DNA of 64,000 nt. Origin: an uncultured Ruminococcus sp. (GTDB taxonomy: Bacteria > Bacillota > Clostridia > Oscillospirales > Acutalibacteraceae). Each line of letters opens with the position of its first letter. The stretch's first letter is position 1. The position numbers and the translations under genes are program-made. The notes under the pieces were generated by a model. It was not told where the DNA came from and ran no database searches. It was given only the letters and a program-made list of their open reading frames with translations. The DNA is taken from positions 19,485-83,484 of the forward strand of contig CACXMR010000003.1 of the NCBI GenBank assembly GCA_902768825.1, in the 5' to 3' direction. Shown here piece by piece: positions 24,588 through 32,232 of this stretch.

Positions 24588-27038
24588 AACGAACTTTCCC
24601 TCCGAGTAGTCGCAGGTCACAGTTTCTCCTGCCTTGACCGAGCCATCAAGTATCTTCTCAGAAATGGCATCCTCGATCCTTGACTGAATCGCACGTTTCA
24701 GGGGTCGTGCTCCATAAACCTCATCAAAGCCCTCATCCGCTACAGCCTTGACTGCGGCATCGGTGAATTCTGCCTTGATGCCGATATCTGCAAGCCTTGT
24801 GGAGAGAGAAGCAAGCAGGTTTTTGGCTATCTTGCATATATCCTCAGAGGTCAGCTTGTTAAATACGATAATGTCATCGACACGGTTCAGGAATTCCGGC
24901 TTAAACACCTTTTTCAGTTCTGAGAGCACCGACTCCCGGATGGCTTCCTCGTCATGCACAGGGCTTTCTTCGCCGCCAAAGAACCCGAGACTTGTCTGCT
25001 TTTCGGTGATGAGCCTTGCGCCTACGTTTGAGGTCATGATTATCACCGTGTTTTTGAAGCTCACGTGCCTTCCCTTGGAATCCGTCAGCCGTCCGTCATC
25101 CAAAATCTGGAGAAGCATATTGAACACATCCGGATGAGCCTTTTCTATCTCGTCAAAGAGCAGTACCGAATAGGGACGTCTCCTGACAGCCTCAGTGAGC
25201 TGACCGCCCTCGTCAAAGCCCACATATCCCGGAGGTGAACCTATGAGCTTTGAGACGGTGTGCTTTTCCATATATTCAGACATATCAAAGCGGATCATGG
25301 CGTTTTCATCCCCGAACATTGCCTGGGCAAGGGCTTTGCAAAGCTCTGTTTTGCCCACACCGGTAGGTCCCAGGAATATGAAGGAGCCTACAGGTCTGTT
25401 GGGGTCTTTAAGTCCCACACGGCCCCTGCGGATTGCCCTTGACACGGCGCTGACAGCTTCGTTCTGACCGATGAGCCTCTGGTGAAGGATATCCTCAAGC
25501 TTCAGGAGCCTCTCGCTTTCCTCCTCCGTGAGCTGTACCACAGGCACGCCCGTCCAGCTGGAAACGATCTGAGCAATATCCTCTGCCGTTACCTCGCCGT
25601 TTTTATGCTCATTCTTTGCCTGCCATTCCTTTTTCCTGTTTTCAAGTTCTTCTCTGAGCTTGCGCTCTTCATCCCTGATCTTTGCGGCTCTCTCAAAATC
25701 CTGAGAATTGACCGCCTCGGCCTTTTCTTTTTCCAGAGTCTTGATCCGGTTTTCCGTCTCCTGGAGATCATCCGGAGCGGTATAGGCTCTGAGACGCACC
25801 CTTGAGGAAGCCTCGTCTATCAGGTCGATGGCCTTATCCGGCAGGAACCTGTCTGCGATATAGCGTGAAGAAAGCTTTACCGCCGCATCGATAGCCTCAT
25901 CGCTGATCTTGACCTTGTGATGGGCTTCATATCTGTCCCGCAGACCCTTGAGTATCTCAACAGCCTCATCCTCTGAGGGTTCGCCCACAGTGACCGGCTG
26001 GAAACGTCTTTCAAGAGCAGGGTCCTTTTCGATGTATTTTCTGTATTCGTTGATGGTGGTGGCTCCGATAACCTGAAAGTCACCCCTTGCAAGAGAGGGC
26101 TTGAGGATGTTTGCCGTGTCAGTCGAACCTTCTGCCGAACCTGCACCGATAATCGTGTGCAGCTCATCGATGAAGAGTATCACGTTTCCGGCCTTTTTTA
26201 CCTCGTCAATGGCATTGCTGATCCTGTCCTCAAAGTCGCCACGATATTTTGTTCCGGCGATCATGCTGGTCAGATCAAGAGCCACTATCCGCTTATCCTT
26301 GAGAGGCTCAGGCACTTCACCGCTGAAGATTTTGAGTGCAAGGCCCTCAGCCACGGCAGTTTTGCCCACGCCGGGTTCTCCGATGAGGCAGGGGTTGTTC
26401 TTTGTGCGTCTGGACAGGATCTGGATTACTCTTTCTATTTCCTCCTGTCTGCCGATCACAGGGTCGATTTCGCCCTTGGCTGCCGCAGCGGTCAGATCAC
26501 GCCCGAATTTATCCAGCATCTTGGTGCTGCCGCCCTTTGCGTCAGCGGACTTCCTCAGACCGTCATTCTGGGGGTAATCGCCCTCATCGGCCTCCTCCTG
26601 CTGTCCCAGTATCTCATTCAGACCACGGACGATATCCTTGCCGGAAACATCCATCATCACAAGGAACCTGACCGCATAATTCTGTTCATCAGAGATCAGC
26701 GCCATGAGAATGTGTTCGGTGCCCACATAGCTGTGACCCATTCTTGAAGCCTGCACTACCGCATTCTGAAGCACCTGCTTTGTCCTGGGAGTAAAATCCT
26801 GGGGTGTGAGCCTGGTTTTGTCCCCAACGCCTATGTTTTCGGAGATGAGCCTTACCAGATCCTTTTCATTGGCGCCGCTGTTATCCAGGACAGTAAATGC
26901 CGCTCCGTCGCCGCAGCGCAGGAGACCCAGCAGGATATGCTCGCTGCCTACATAAGTATGTCCCAGCTCCTGAGCTCCTTCTATTGCAAGATTGATGGCC
27001 TTGTTTGCCTTTTCTGTAAAACCGTTGAACTTATACAT
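24567..27038 (-). CDS. clpC: ClpC, AAA+ unfoldase of the Clp protease
   Basis: Unfolds substrates for ClpP, including proteins marked by McsB arginine phosphorylation. The 823-residue chain has a double Clp N-domain (about 1-145), first AAA+ with GEPGVGKTAVAEG (about 212), a coiled middle domain with a UVR-like stretch (FERAAKIRDEERKL), and second AAA+ with LGPTGVGKTELCKAL (about 550). The start (MYKFNGFTEKANKAI) is standard, with AGGAAAGGA upstream. It ends the ctsR-mcsA-mcsB-clpC operon, 56 bases after mcsB. The last codons lie in a dispersed repeat hairpin. Confidence 0.97.
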   Translation of the reverse strand: MYKFNGFTEKANKAINLAIEGAQELGHTYVGSEHILLGLLRCGDGAAFTVLDNSGANEKDLVRLISENIGVGDKTRLTPQDFTPRTKQVLQNAVVQASRMGHSYVGTEHILMALISDEQNYAVRFLVMMDVSGKDIVRGLNEILGQQEEADEGDYPQNDGLRKSADAKGGSTKMLDKFGRDLTAAAAKGEIDPVIGRQEEIERVIQILSRRTKNNPCLIGEPGVGKTAVAEGLALKIFSGEVPEPLKDKRIVALDLTSMIAGTKYRGDFEDRISNAIDEVKKAGNVILFIDELHTIIGAGSAEGSTDTANILKPSLARGDFQVIGATTINEYRKYIEKDPALERRFQPVTVGEPSEDEAVEILKGLRDRYEAHHKVKISDEAIDAAVKLSSRYIADRFLPDKAIDLIDEASSRVRLRAYTAPDDLQETENRIKTLEKEKAEAVNSQDFERAAKIRDEERKLREELENRKKEWQAKNEHKNGEVTAEDIAQIVSSWTGVPVVQLTEEESERLLKLEDILHQRLIGQNEAVSAVSRAIRRGRVGLKDPNRPVGSFIFLGPTGVGKTELCKALAQAMFGDENAMIRFDMSEYMEKHTVSKLIGSPPGYVGFDEGGQLTEAVRRRPYSVLLFDEIEKAHPDVFNMLLQILDDGRLTDSKGRHVSFKNTVIIMTSNVGARLITEKQTSLGFFGGEESPVHDEEAIRESVLSELKKVFKPEFLNRVDDIIVFNKLTSEDICKIAKNLLASLSTRLADIGIKAEFTDAAVKAVADEGFDEVYGARPLKRAIQSRIEDAISEKILDGSVKAGETVTCDYSEGKFVIRGTIA

Positions 27039-27094
27039 ATCCTTTCCTCCTATCCTTATCCATCACTTAAAAACGAATCCTTTTGTCAATAGTT

Positions 27095-28153
27095 TCAGTT
27101 TGTTTCAAGCCTTCTGCTTGCAGGGATTTTCTTCTGGCTGAGGGCTGTCTTGACCAACTCTGCTCTGATATGATCCCTCTCGGCAGGAGTTAGCTTTTTG
27201 CCGATGTTCTTCATCAGGGTGGCGGGCTGTATCTCAATAAAGAGTCGGTTTATCGTGTCAAAGTCTATCTCAAAATAGCCCATCTCCACGCCGAAACGCA
27301 CATTTGAAAGCAGCTTCATACATTCGTTGTTGCTCACAAGCTTTGCATACATCAATATGCCATAGGACCTGTAGATGTCATCCAGTACGTTTATGCTTTC
27401 GGACATGGCTTCCCTTGCGTTCCTCTCCTGCTGCACAAGCTGCATGGCGATATCGTTGAGGTTTTTGACCGCCTCCCGCTCGGTTATGCCAAGTGTGACC
27501 TGATTTGAGAGCTGATAGATCGCCCCGCTGGGCTCTGTGCCTTCGCCATAAAGACCTCTCAGCACGATCCCGAGCTTTGACAGGCTGGCGGATATCTTGC
27601 CCATGGCTCCGCTCTCCTGAAGAGCCGGCAGGTGAAGCATCAGGGAAGCTCTCATTCCGGTGCCGATATTGGTGGGGCATTGGGTCAGATAACCAAGCTT
27701 TTCATTAAACGCAAAGTTAAGGCTTTCATCCAGCAGGGTATCTATCTTGTCCGCAAGCTCATAAGCCTCGTTCAACTTCATGCCCTGGTCGATCACCTGT
27801 ATCCTTACATGATCCTCTTCGTTAATCATAATGCTGACCGATTCATCATCCAGCAGCAGCAGACCTCTGCCTTGCCTGTCAGAAATAAACTCAGGGCTTA
27901 CAAGGTGCCTTTCCACAAGGGACACCGCTTCCTCCTGAGTGAGCTCCGACATCTGTATATAGCGGAAACGGTGGGATATGGCGGAGTGGCCGTCCAGCAC
28001 TGCCTCTTTGACGATGGACGCTACCTTGCGTTTCTTCTCGTCGCTGAGTCTGCAGGGGAAGGGGTATTCCCTCAGGTTCCTTGCAAATCTTATCCTGGTG
28101 CTGATCACCACATCGCTTACATCTCTCAGATCGGTATATTTCTTTTCTGACAT
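27095..28153 (-). CDS. mcsB: McsB, protein arginine kinase
   Basis: Phosphorylates arginines on CtsR and on damaged proteins, marking them for ClpC-ClpP. The 352-residue sequence has the ATP:guanido phosphotransferase fold: VISTRIRFARNLREYPF near the N-terminus, the GTGMRASLMLHLP loop and GLYGEGTEPSGAIYQLSNQ. ERDHIRAEL near the C-terminus contains the RDxxRA motif that forms the allosteric phospho-arginine pocket in Bacillus McsB. I chose the ATG at 28153 with AAGGAG eight bases before; a GTG three codons upstream is possible. It starts five bases after mcsA ends. Confidence 0.96.
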   Translation of the reverse strand: MSEKKYTDLRDVSDVVISTRIRFARNLREYPFPCRLSDEKKRKVASIVKEAVLDGHSAISHRFRYIQMSELTQEEAVSLVERHLVSPEFISDRQGRGLLLLDDESVSIMINEEDHVRIQVIDQGMKLNEAYELADKIDTLLDESLNFAFNEKLGYLTQCPTNIGTGMRASLMLHLPALQESGAMGKISASLSKLGIVLRGLYGEGTEPSGAIYQLSNQVTLGITEREAVKNLNDIAMQLVQQERNAREAMSESINVLDDIYRSYGILMYAKLVSNNECMKLLSNVRFGVEMGYFEIDFDTINRLFIEIQPATLMKNIGKKLTPAERDHIRAELVKTALSQKKIPASRRLETN

Positions 28154-28158
28154 ACAGA

Positions 28159-28665
28159 TCACTCCTTTCCTTCTGAGCTAAAGTTCTTTTCCAGCTCTCT
28201 GATACGGTCCCTCAGCTCGGCGGCCTTTTCAAACTCCTGGGACTTGATCGCCTGCTCAAGCTCTGATTTGCACTTGGCTATCTCGTTTTTGATCTTGACG
28301 CCGGTGCCTGCCGAGTGAGCGAGCTTTCCTGTGTGGGACGTCCTGCCGTGTATCCTTCTTACAGAAGGGAGCAGCTCGTCATAAAAGGTATCATAACACT
28401 CTGCACAGCCTACCTTGCCGCTTCTTGCGATATCCTCAAAGCTGCTGCCGCAGCACTGACAGCGCTTTTTTGTCTTGGTCGTGCCGATGCCGTCCATAAA
28501 GCTGCCGAAGAGCTTGTCAAGGTCAAACCCCACGTCACCGAGAAATGAACCATAACCATACTTCTTAGCGCAGTCGCTGCACAGGCGATACTCCTTCAGC
28601 TCACCGTTCATAATTGTTTTGATGTGTGTCGTAGCTTGCTTTTTTTCACATGACTGACATAACAT
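28159..28665 (-). CDS. mcsA: McsA, zinc-binding activator of McsB
   Basis: A 168-residue adaptor that binds and activates the McsB kinase. N-terminal zinc pairs are CQSC, CSDC, CQCC and CAEC, and the C-terminal UVR motif is KSELEQAIKSQEFEKAAELR. GGAGGAGATATT precedes the ATG. The length and cysteine pattern are normal for the family. It lies between ctsR and mcsB with short gaps, as in Bacillus. Confidence 0.93.
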   Translation of the reverse strand: MLCQSCEKKQATTHIKTIMNGELKEYRLCSDCAKKYGYGSFLGDVGFDLDKLFGSFMDGIGTTKTKKRCQCCGSSFEDIARSGKVGCAECYDTFYDELLPSVRRIHGRTSHTGKLAHSAGTGVKIKNEIAKCKSELEQAIKSQEFEKAAELRDRIRELEKNFSSEGKE

Positions 28666-28714
28666 AATATCTCCTCCATTCTTTTTATTGCGTTACTGAT
28701 TGTCAAGGGATTCA

Positions 28715-29176
28715 TTAAGTCTGCAGCACCACTATGGTCACCAGCATATTTTTCATGATCGACGCCCTCAGCAGGTCCCTTGATTCCTGTGGGACGTTTT
28801 TATATGCCTTGTCGGACAGTGCGGACATTATCAGCATTTTTTCATAGGTATCAATGAGCTGCCTTCCCGCCATATTTTCAAGTATGGTCCCGGCCATCCC
28901 TTCGGATATCCTGTCTCCGATGGAATTGACCACGTGCATTATGGCTATTCTCCTGTCGGTGGTGATGCGTGTTATCCTGATATAACCGCCGCCGCCACGT
29001 CTGCTCTCTACAATATACCCCTGTTCGGGCGTAAATCTTGACGATATTACGTAGTTGATCTGGCTTGGCACACATCCCAACAGTCCGGCAAGCTCGTTTC
29101 TCTGGATCTCCGCATTGCCGTCCTTTTCATCCAGCATATCCATTATGTATCTGGCCACTATGTCGCTCATTTTCAT
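28715..29176 (-). CDS. ctsR: CtsR, heat-shock repressor
   Basis: Repressor of class III heat-shock genes. The 153-residue protein has the N-terminal winged helix with LLGCVPSQINYVISSRFTP and the glycine-rich wing RRGGGGYIRI, where arginine contacts DNA and senses heat in Bacillus. I chose the ATG at 29176 since GGGAAG sits eight bases ahead of it. It leads the operon; CtsR boxes at 29230-29246 and around 29271-29286 show autoregulation. The operon would be released on heat or protein-damage stress through McsB. Confidence 0.95.
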   Translation of the reverse strand: MKMSDIVARYIMDMLDEKDGNAEIQRNELAGLLGCVPSQINYVISSRFTPEQGYIVESRRGGGGYIRITRITTDRRIAIMHVVNSIGDRISEGMAGTILENMAGRQLIDTYEKMLIMSALSDKAYKNVPQESRDLLRASIMKNMLVTIVVLQT

Positions 29177-29229
29177 GGTTATCACTTCCCATTCTGCGAA
29201 AGTTCAGACAATCGGGTGTTTGATTTGTC

Positions 29230-29286
29230 TTTGACTTTCTTTGACCTTGTGCTTATATTATAACCTTATAGTCAGAAAAGGTCAAA
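29230..29286 (-). promoter_or_regulatory. ctsR operon promoter with CtsR operators
   Basis: On the minus strand: -35 TTGACC (29285-29280), 17 bases, -10 TATAAT (29262-29257). Downstream of the -10, GGTCAAA-GAA-AGTCAAA (29246-29230) is a perfect CtsR heptad pair (RGTCAAA N3 RGTCAAA). On the plus strand, AGTCAGA-AAA-GGTCAAA (29270-29286) is a one-mismatch second box over the -35. The remainder of the 312-base spacer to the tRNA (29177-29488) is AT-rich with no ORF. Confidence 0.88.
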
Positions 29287-29441
29287 GTCAGAATAAGTCA
29301 AATATTGGTGCAATAGTCCTTTAAATGTCCTGTATTCTTTGTTTTTCTAATTATTTCTTTGATTTTCTAATATTTTCAATCTTTGATCTATCGCGGATGC
29401 ATGCAGGTGAGGTTTTTTATAAGCGCCGATAAAATAAAAAC

Positions 29442-29470
29442 TTGACAAATCTGCTGCTGTATTATATAAT
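29442..29470 (+). promoter_or_regulatory. Consensus promoter of tRNA-Leu
   Basis: TTGACA (29442-29447), 17 bases, TATAAT (29465-29470), 18 bases before the tRNA. Confidence 0.85.
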
Positions 29471-29488
29471 TAATTGTACGATTTTAAT

Positions 29489-29571
29489 GCCGGTGTGTCG
29501 GAATGGCAGACGATGCAGACTCAAAATCTGTTGGTGGCAACACCGTGTGGGTTCGAGTCCCACTACCGGCA
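29489..29571 (+). tRNA. tRNA-Leu (anticodon CAA)
   Basis: GCCGGTG (29489-29495) pairs with TACCGGC (29564-29570), discriminator A at 29571. The anticodon loop CTCAAAA (29520-29526) gives CAA, reading UUG. A long variable arm (TTGGTGGCAACACC) and GTTCGAGTC T-loop fit a class II leucine tRNA. CCA is not encoded. Confidence 0.95.
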
Positions 29572-29597
29572 GAAGCGGCGAGCCGCCGCACCCGATT

Positions 29598-29630
29598 CGC
29601 GTTCGACTTTTGTCGGACGCGATATTTCTT
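29598..29630 (+). terminator. Terminator of the tRNA gene
   Basis: CGCGTTCGAC and GTCGGACGCG form a 10-bp stem (one G-T pair) with a TTTT loop, followed by ATATTTCTTTTT. The spacer from 29572 to 29896 also holds an ATAAAATAAAAAC stretch and the next promoter; nothing else is seen. Confidence 0.85.
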
Positions 29631-29825
29631 TTTCCGCGCCTGTGCAAATATCTTTTTTCTTTATTCTATAAAATAAAAACTGGCGGTCAGAAAAACTGAA
29701 AACAGCAAAATTACTTTCCGTTTGCATTATTCTAAATATATCCGTGGTTAGGCTCCGGCAGGTGAATGTGGCGGGAGATGGTGTGCCCGTTTTGCGTCAG
29801 ACCTTCGCTGAGGAAAATGTTTGTC

Positions 29826-29854
29826 TTGCATATTATTTTATGAAATGCTATAAT
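29826..29854 (+). promoter_or_regulatory. Promoter of the kinase/CYTH gene
   Basis: TTGCAT (29826-29831), 17 bases, TATAAT (29849-29854). It lies inside the longest possible reading frame, which supports the later start at 29897. Confidence 0.6.
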
Positions 29855-29896
29855 CAATATGTCCAATGGATACAAACAACTGCTGCGGAGGCCAAT

Positions 29897-31003
29897 ATGG
29901 AAGGGAAAATCAAGAAGATAGTAATAACCGGCGGACCCTGCGGGGGAAAGTCTACGGCTATGAGCAGGATGCAGTCTTATTTCACGGAGCTTGGTTATCG
30001 GGTGCTATTTGTATCCGAAACGGCTACGGAGCTTATCAAGGGCGGCGTCGCACCCTGGACCTGCGGGTCAAATAAGGCTTATCAGACCTGTCAGATCAGG
30101 CTGCAGATGGAAAAGGAAAAGATCTTTGAGAATGCGGCCCTTTCTATGCCCGATGAAAAGATTCTGATAGTCTGCGACAGGGGAACCATTGACAACAAGG
30201 CATATATGGCTCCTGATGAGTTTGCTGAGGTTATGCGGGACATCGGGACCAACGAGGTAGAGCTGAGGGACACCTATGACGGGGTGTTCCATCTGGTGAC
30301 GGCGGCAAAGGGTGCGGCGGAGTTTTATACCACATCGAATAATTCTGCAAGGACCGAGACCCCGGAGCAGGCGGCTTTGATCGACGACAAGATAATTTCC
30401 GCATGGACAGGACATCCTCATCTGAGAGTGATTGACAATTCTGAGGATTTTGACGGCAAGATGAAAAAACTGCTCCAGGAGATCACAGGATTTCTCGGAG
30501 AGCCTGAGCCCTACGAGACCGAGAGGAAGTTTCTGATAGAATATCCTGATATAGACCTGCTCCGTTCTCTTGATAACTGTCAGAGGGTGGAGATCATACA
30601 GACTTATCTTAACTCTCCCGACGGCGAAGAGGTGCGGGTGCGTCAGCGTGGAATAGAAGGCAGCTACATCTATTTCAAGACCATCAAGCGCAGGATAAGC
30701 GGGATGAAATGCGTTGAGATAGAGGACAGGCTGTCAAAGGATGAATATCTTGCATTGCTGATGAATGCGGATACCTCAAAAAGACAGATCAGGAAGGACA
30801 GGTATTGTCTCACATACAAAAATCAGTATTTTGAGATAGACGTTTATCCCTTCTGGAAGGACAAGGCAATAGCCGAGATAGAGCTGAGCGGTGAGGATGA
30901 CGATATAGTTTTCCCGGATTATATCAAGATCATCAAGGAGGTCACTGAGGATCTGTCCTATAAGAATTCATCCCTGGCAAAGCTTGTGAGCGACGGCGGA
31001 TGA
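29897..31003 (+). CDS. P-loop kinase (AAA_28) fused to a CYTH domain
   Basis: A 368-residue fusion. Residues about 1-195 are an AAA_28/NadR-like P-loop kinase with GGPCGGKST (Walker A, about 10-18), VSETATELI and CDRGTID. Residues about 203-368 are a CYTH domain starting with E207-T-E209-R-K211 (ExExK signature) and containing EVRVRQR and CVEIEDRL, the charged tunnel strands. CYTH domains bind or hydrolyse triphosphates or inorganic polyphosphate. Similar fusions are insect TTD14 and plant TTM1/2 (kinase plus CYTH). Substrate unknown. I chose the ATG at 29897 with GCGGAGG ahead; an upstream frame extension lacks support. The next gene starts 41 bases on. Confidence 0.82.
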   Translation: MEGKIKKIVITGGPCGGKSTAMSRMQSYFTELGYRVLFVSETATELIKGGVAPWTCGSNKAYQTCQIRLQMEKEKIFENAALSMPDEKILIVCDRGTIDNKAYMAPDEFAEVMRDIGTNEVELRDTYDGVFHLVTAAKGAAEFYTTSNNSARTETPEQAALIDDKIISAWTGHPHLRVIDNSEDFDGKMKKLLQEITGFLGEPEPYETERKFLIEYPDIDLLRSLDNCQRVEIIQTYLNSPDGEEVRVRQRGIEGSYIYFKTIKRRISGMKCVEIEDRLSKDEYLALLMNADTSKRQIRKDRYCLTYKNQYFEIDVYPFWKDKAIAEIELSGEDDDIVFPDYIKIIKEVTEDLSYKNSSLAKLVSDGG

Positions 31004-31044
31004 CAGGCATAAATATAGCACTTGAATTAAAGGAGGCACTAATA

Positions 31045-31557
31045 ATGAGTGAAAAGAAGATCAGCGAAATACTTGACATTATATCTGCCAAAAAGGAACG
31101 TGATGTAGCTGACGTCACGATTGAGCAGGGTGAGGACGGCCCTGTGCTGACCCTTGGCATGGCTTCGCCTTACGATGCAGAAAAGGCGGTGGGCTTTACC
31201 CTTTCCATAGAGGAATCCGAGGGAGTTTATCTTACGGATATCATGTATATCGCCTTTACTCAGGTAGAGCCGGAGCTGTTTGATCAGCTTAACCAGCTGA
31301 TCTGCGATATCAACCTGGGTATGATAATCGGCAACTTTGTGCTTGTCAAGGACATGAACGCTGTTGTATTCAATCTTGGGTTTTATGCCCATGACAGGAT
31401 GAGTGCTCATTCTATTGCAATGCAGGCGGTGCACAACATCGATCTGATCCAGAATCAGATATCCGGTGCGGAAATGTGGCTCTACAGATTCATCAAGGGC
31501 GAGTGTGACTTTGATGAGGTGCTGACTGCCGTAAATGATACAGGGGAGGGCGAATGA
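31045..31557 (+). CDS. Unknown small protein, YbjN-like fold suspected
   Basis: I do not recognise this 170-residue soluble acidic protein. It has a helical N-terminus (EKKISEILDIISAKKERDV) then alternating strands and helices: YIAFTQVEPELFDQLNQLI, CDINLGMIIGNF, NAVVFNLGFY. The pattern resembles YbjN/type III chaperone-like folds, a guess by eye. AAAGGAGG precedes the ATG at 31045, which decides the start. It shares its layout with the next gene (one base between stop and start), suggesting a duplicated pair cotranscribed with the kinase/CYTH gene. Confidence 0.5.
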   Translation: MSEKKISEILDIISAKKERDVADVTIEQGEDGPVLTLGMASPYDAEKAVGFTLSIEESEGVYLTDIMYIAFTQVEPELFDQLNQLICDINLGMIIGNFVLVKDMNAVVFNLGFYAHDRMSAHSIAMQAVHNIDLIQNQISGAEMWLYRFIKGECDFDEVLTAVNDTGEGE

Positions 31558-31558
31558 T

Positions 31559-32011
31559 ATGAATGTTCAGAAGGATAAAGGCTTGCTTGAAGCTTTGTGC
31601 GGGTTTCTCAGGAAAAACGGCTGTGCCGGCGATGTGATCGACTGTGAGGGCGTCCCGGTCATGGTCATGGAATATGAGGATAAGGAAAAGGATCTTGCGG
31701 AGTATTTCAACATTACCGTCGAGCATCTGACCGACGACACCGCTCAGATTTGCATTATGCACATTCTGTTCTCCGACATTACCGATGAACAGGTCAGCAA
31801 GGTCACACAGCGCATTCCGGATATGAACCGCTATCTCAGCTTTGGTTCTTTTGGCATCGATCGGATAAACAGGAATGTATTTTTCAGCAGTGCGCTGGAT
31901 GTAACGCATTTAGGCGATTCACTTTCCGTTTGCTTTGCGGTGTCCTTCCATGAGTCACGGCTGAAGTCTACCGAGGGCGTAATGGAGCTCATGCCTCTGA
32001 TAGCCGACTAA
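31559..32011 (+). CDS. Unknown small protein, possible paralogue of the preceding gene
   Basis: A 150-residue soluble protein that I cannot assign. The helical N-terminus (KDKGLLEALCGFLRKNG), HILFSDITDEQVSKVTQRIP and DMNRYLSFGSF-x-NVFFSSALD run parallel to blocks in the preceding gene (FTQVEPELFDQLNQLI, DINLGMIIGNF, NAVVFNLGF). GGGGAGGG precedes the ATG at 31559. It is the last gene of the three-gene operon, ended by the terminator at 32094-32122. Paralogy is inferred from pattern, not from an alignment score. Confidence 0.5.
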   Translation: MNVQKDKGLLEALCGFLRKNGCAGDVIDCEGVPVMVMEYEDKEKDLAEYFNITVEHLTDDTAQICIMHILFSDITDEQVSKVTQRIPDMNRYLSFGSFGIDRINRNVFFSSALDVTHLGDSLSVCFAVSFHESRLKSTEGVMELMPLIAD

Positions 32012-32093
32012 AGAAACGTCCCACGGCTAAAGCCGAGGGGCTCAGGGAATAACGAATAGTGAATAGTGAATAATGCGCTTCGGTCTGCAGAAA

Positions 32094-32122
32094 AACCCCG
32101 TATTCGATGAGAATACGGGGTT
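32094..32122. terminator. Bidirectional terminator
   Basis: AACCCCGTATTC (32094-32105) and GAATACGGGGTT (32111-32122) form a perfect 12-bp stem. T-rich sequence follows on the plus strand (GAATTTTATTTTT) and TTTTTCTG on the minus strand, so it can end both converging transcripts. Confidence 0.9.
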
Positions 32123-32149
32123 GAATTTTATTTTTCTTTTTTTGCGATT

Positions 32150-32232
32150 ATGCGGAACAAGCTTCCGTTTGCATCTGACGTCGGTGCAGTGGCTTGCCGC
32201 CAGAACTTTTGATTTATCGTCTTTGGGAACAT
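32150..32232 (-). repeat. Repeat block behind the LCP gene
   Basis: On the minus strand GTTCCCAAAGACGATAAAT, AAAAGTTCTGGCGGCAAGCC, related to modules at 22010-22130 and 52020. It begins at the LCP stop codon and is oriented with it. Confidence 0.5.
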
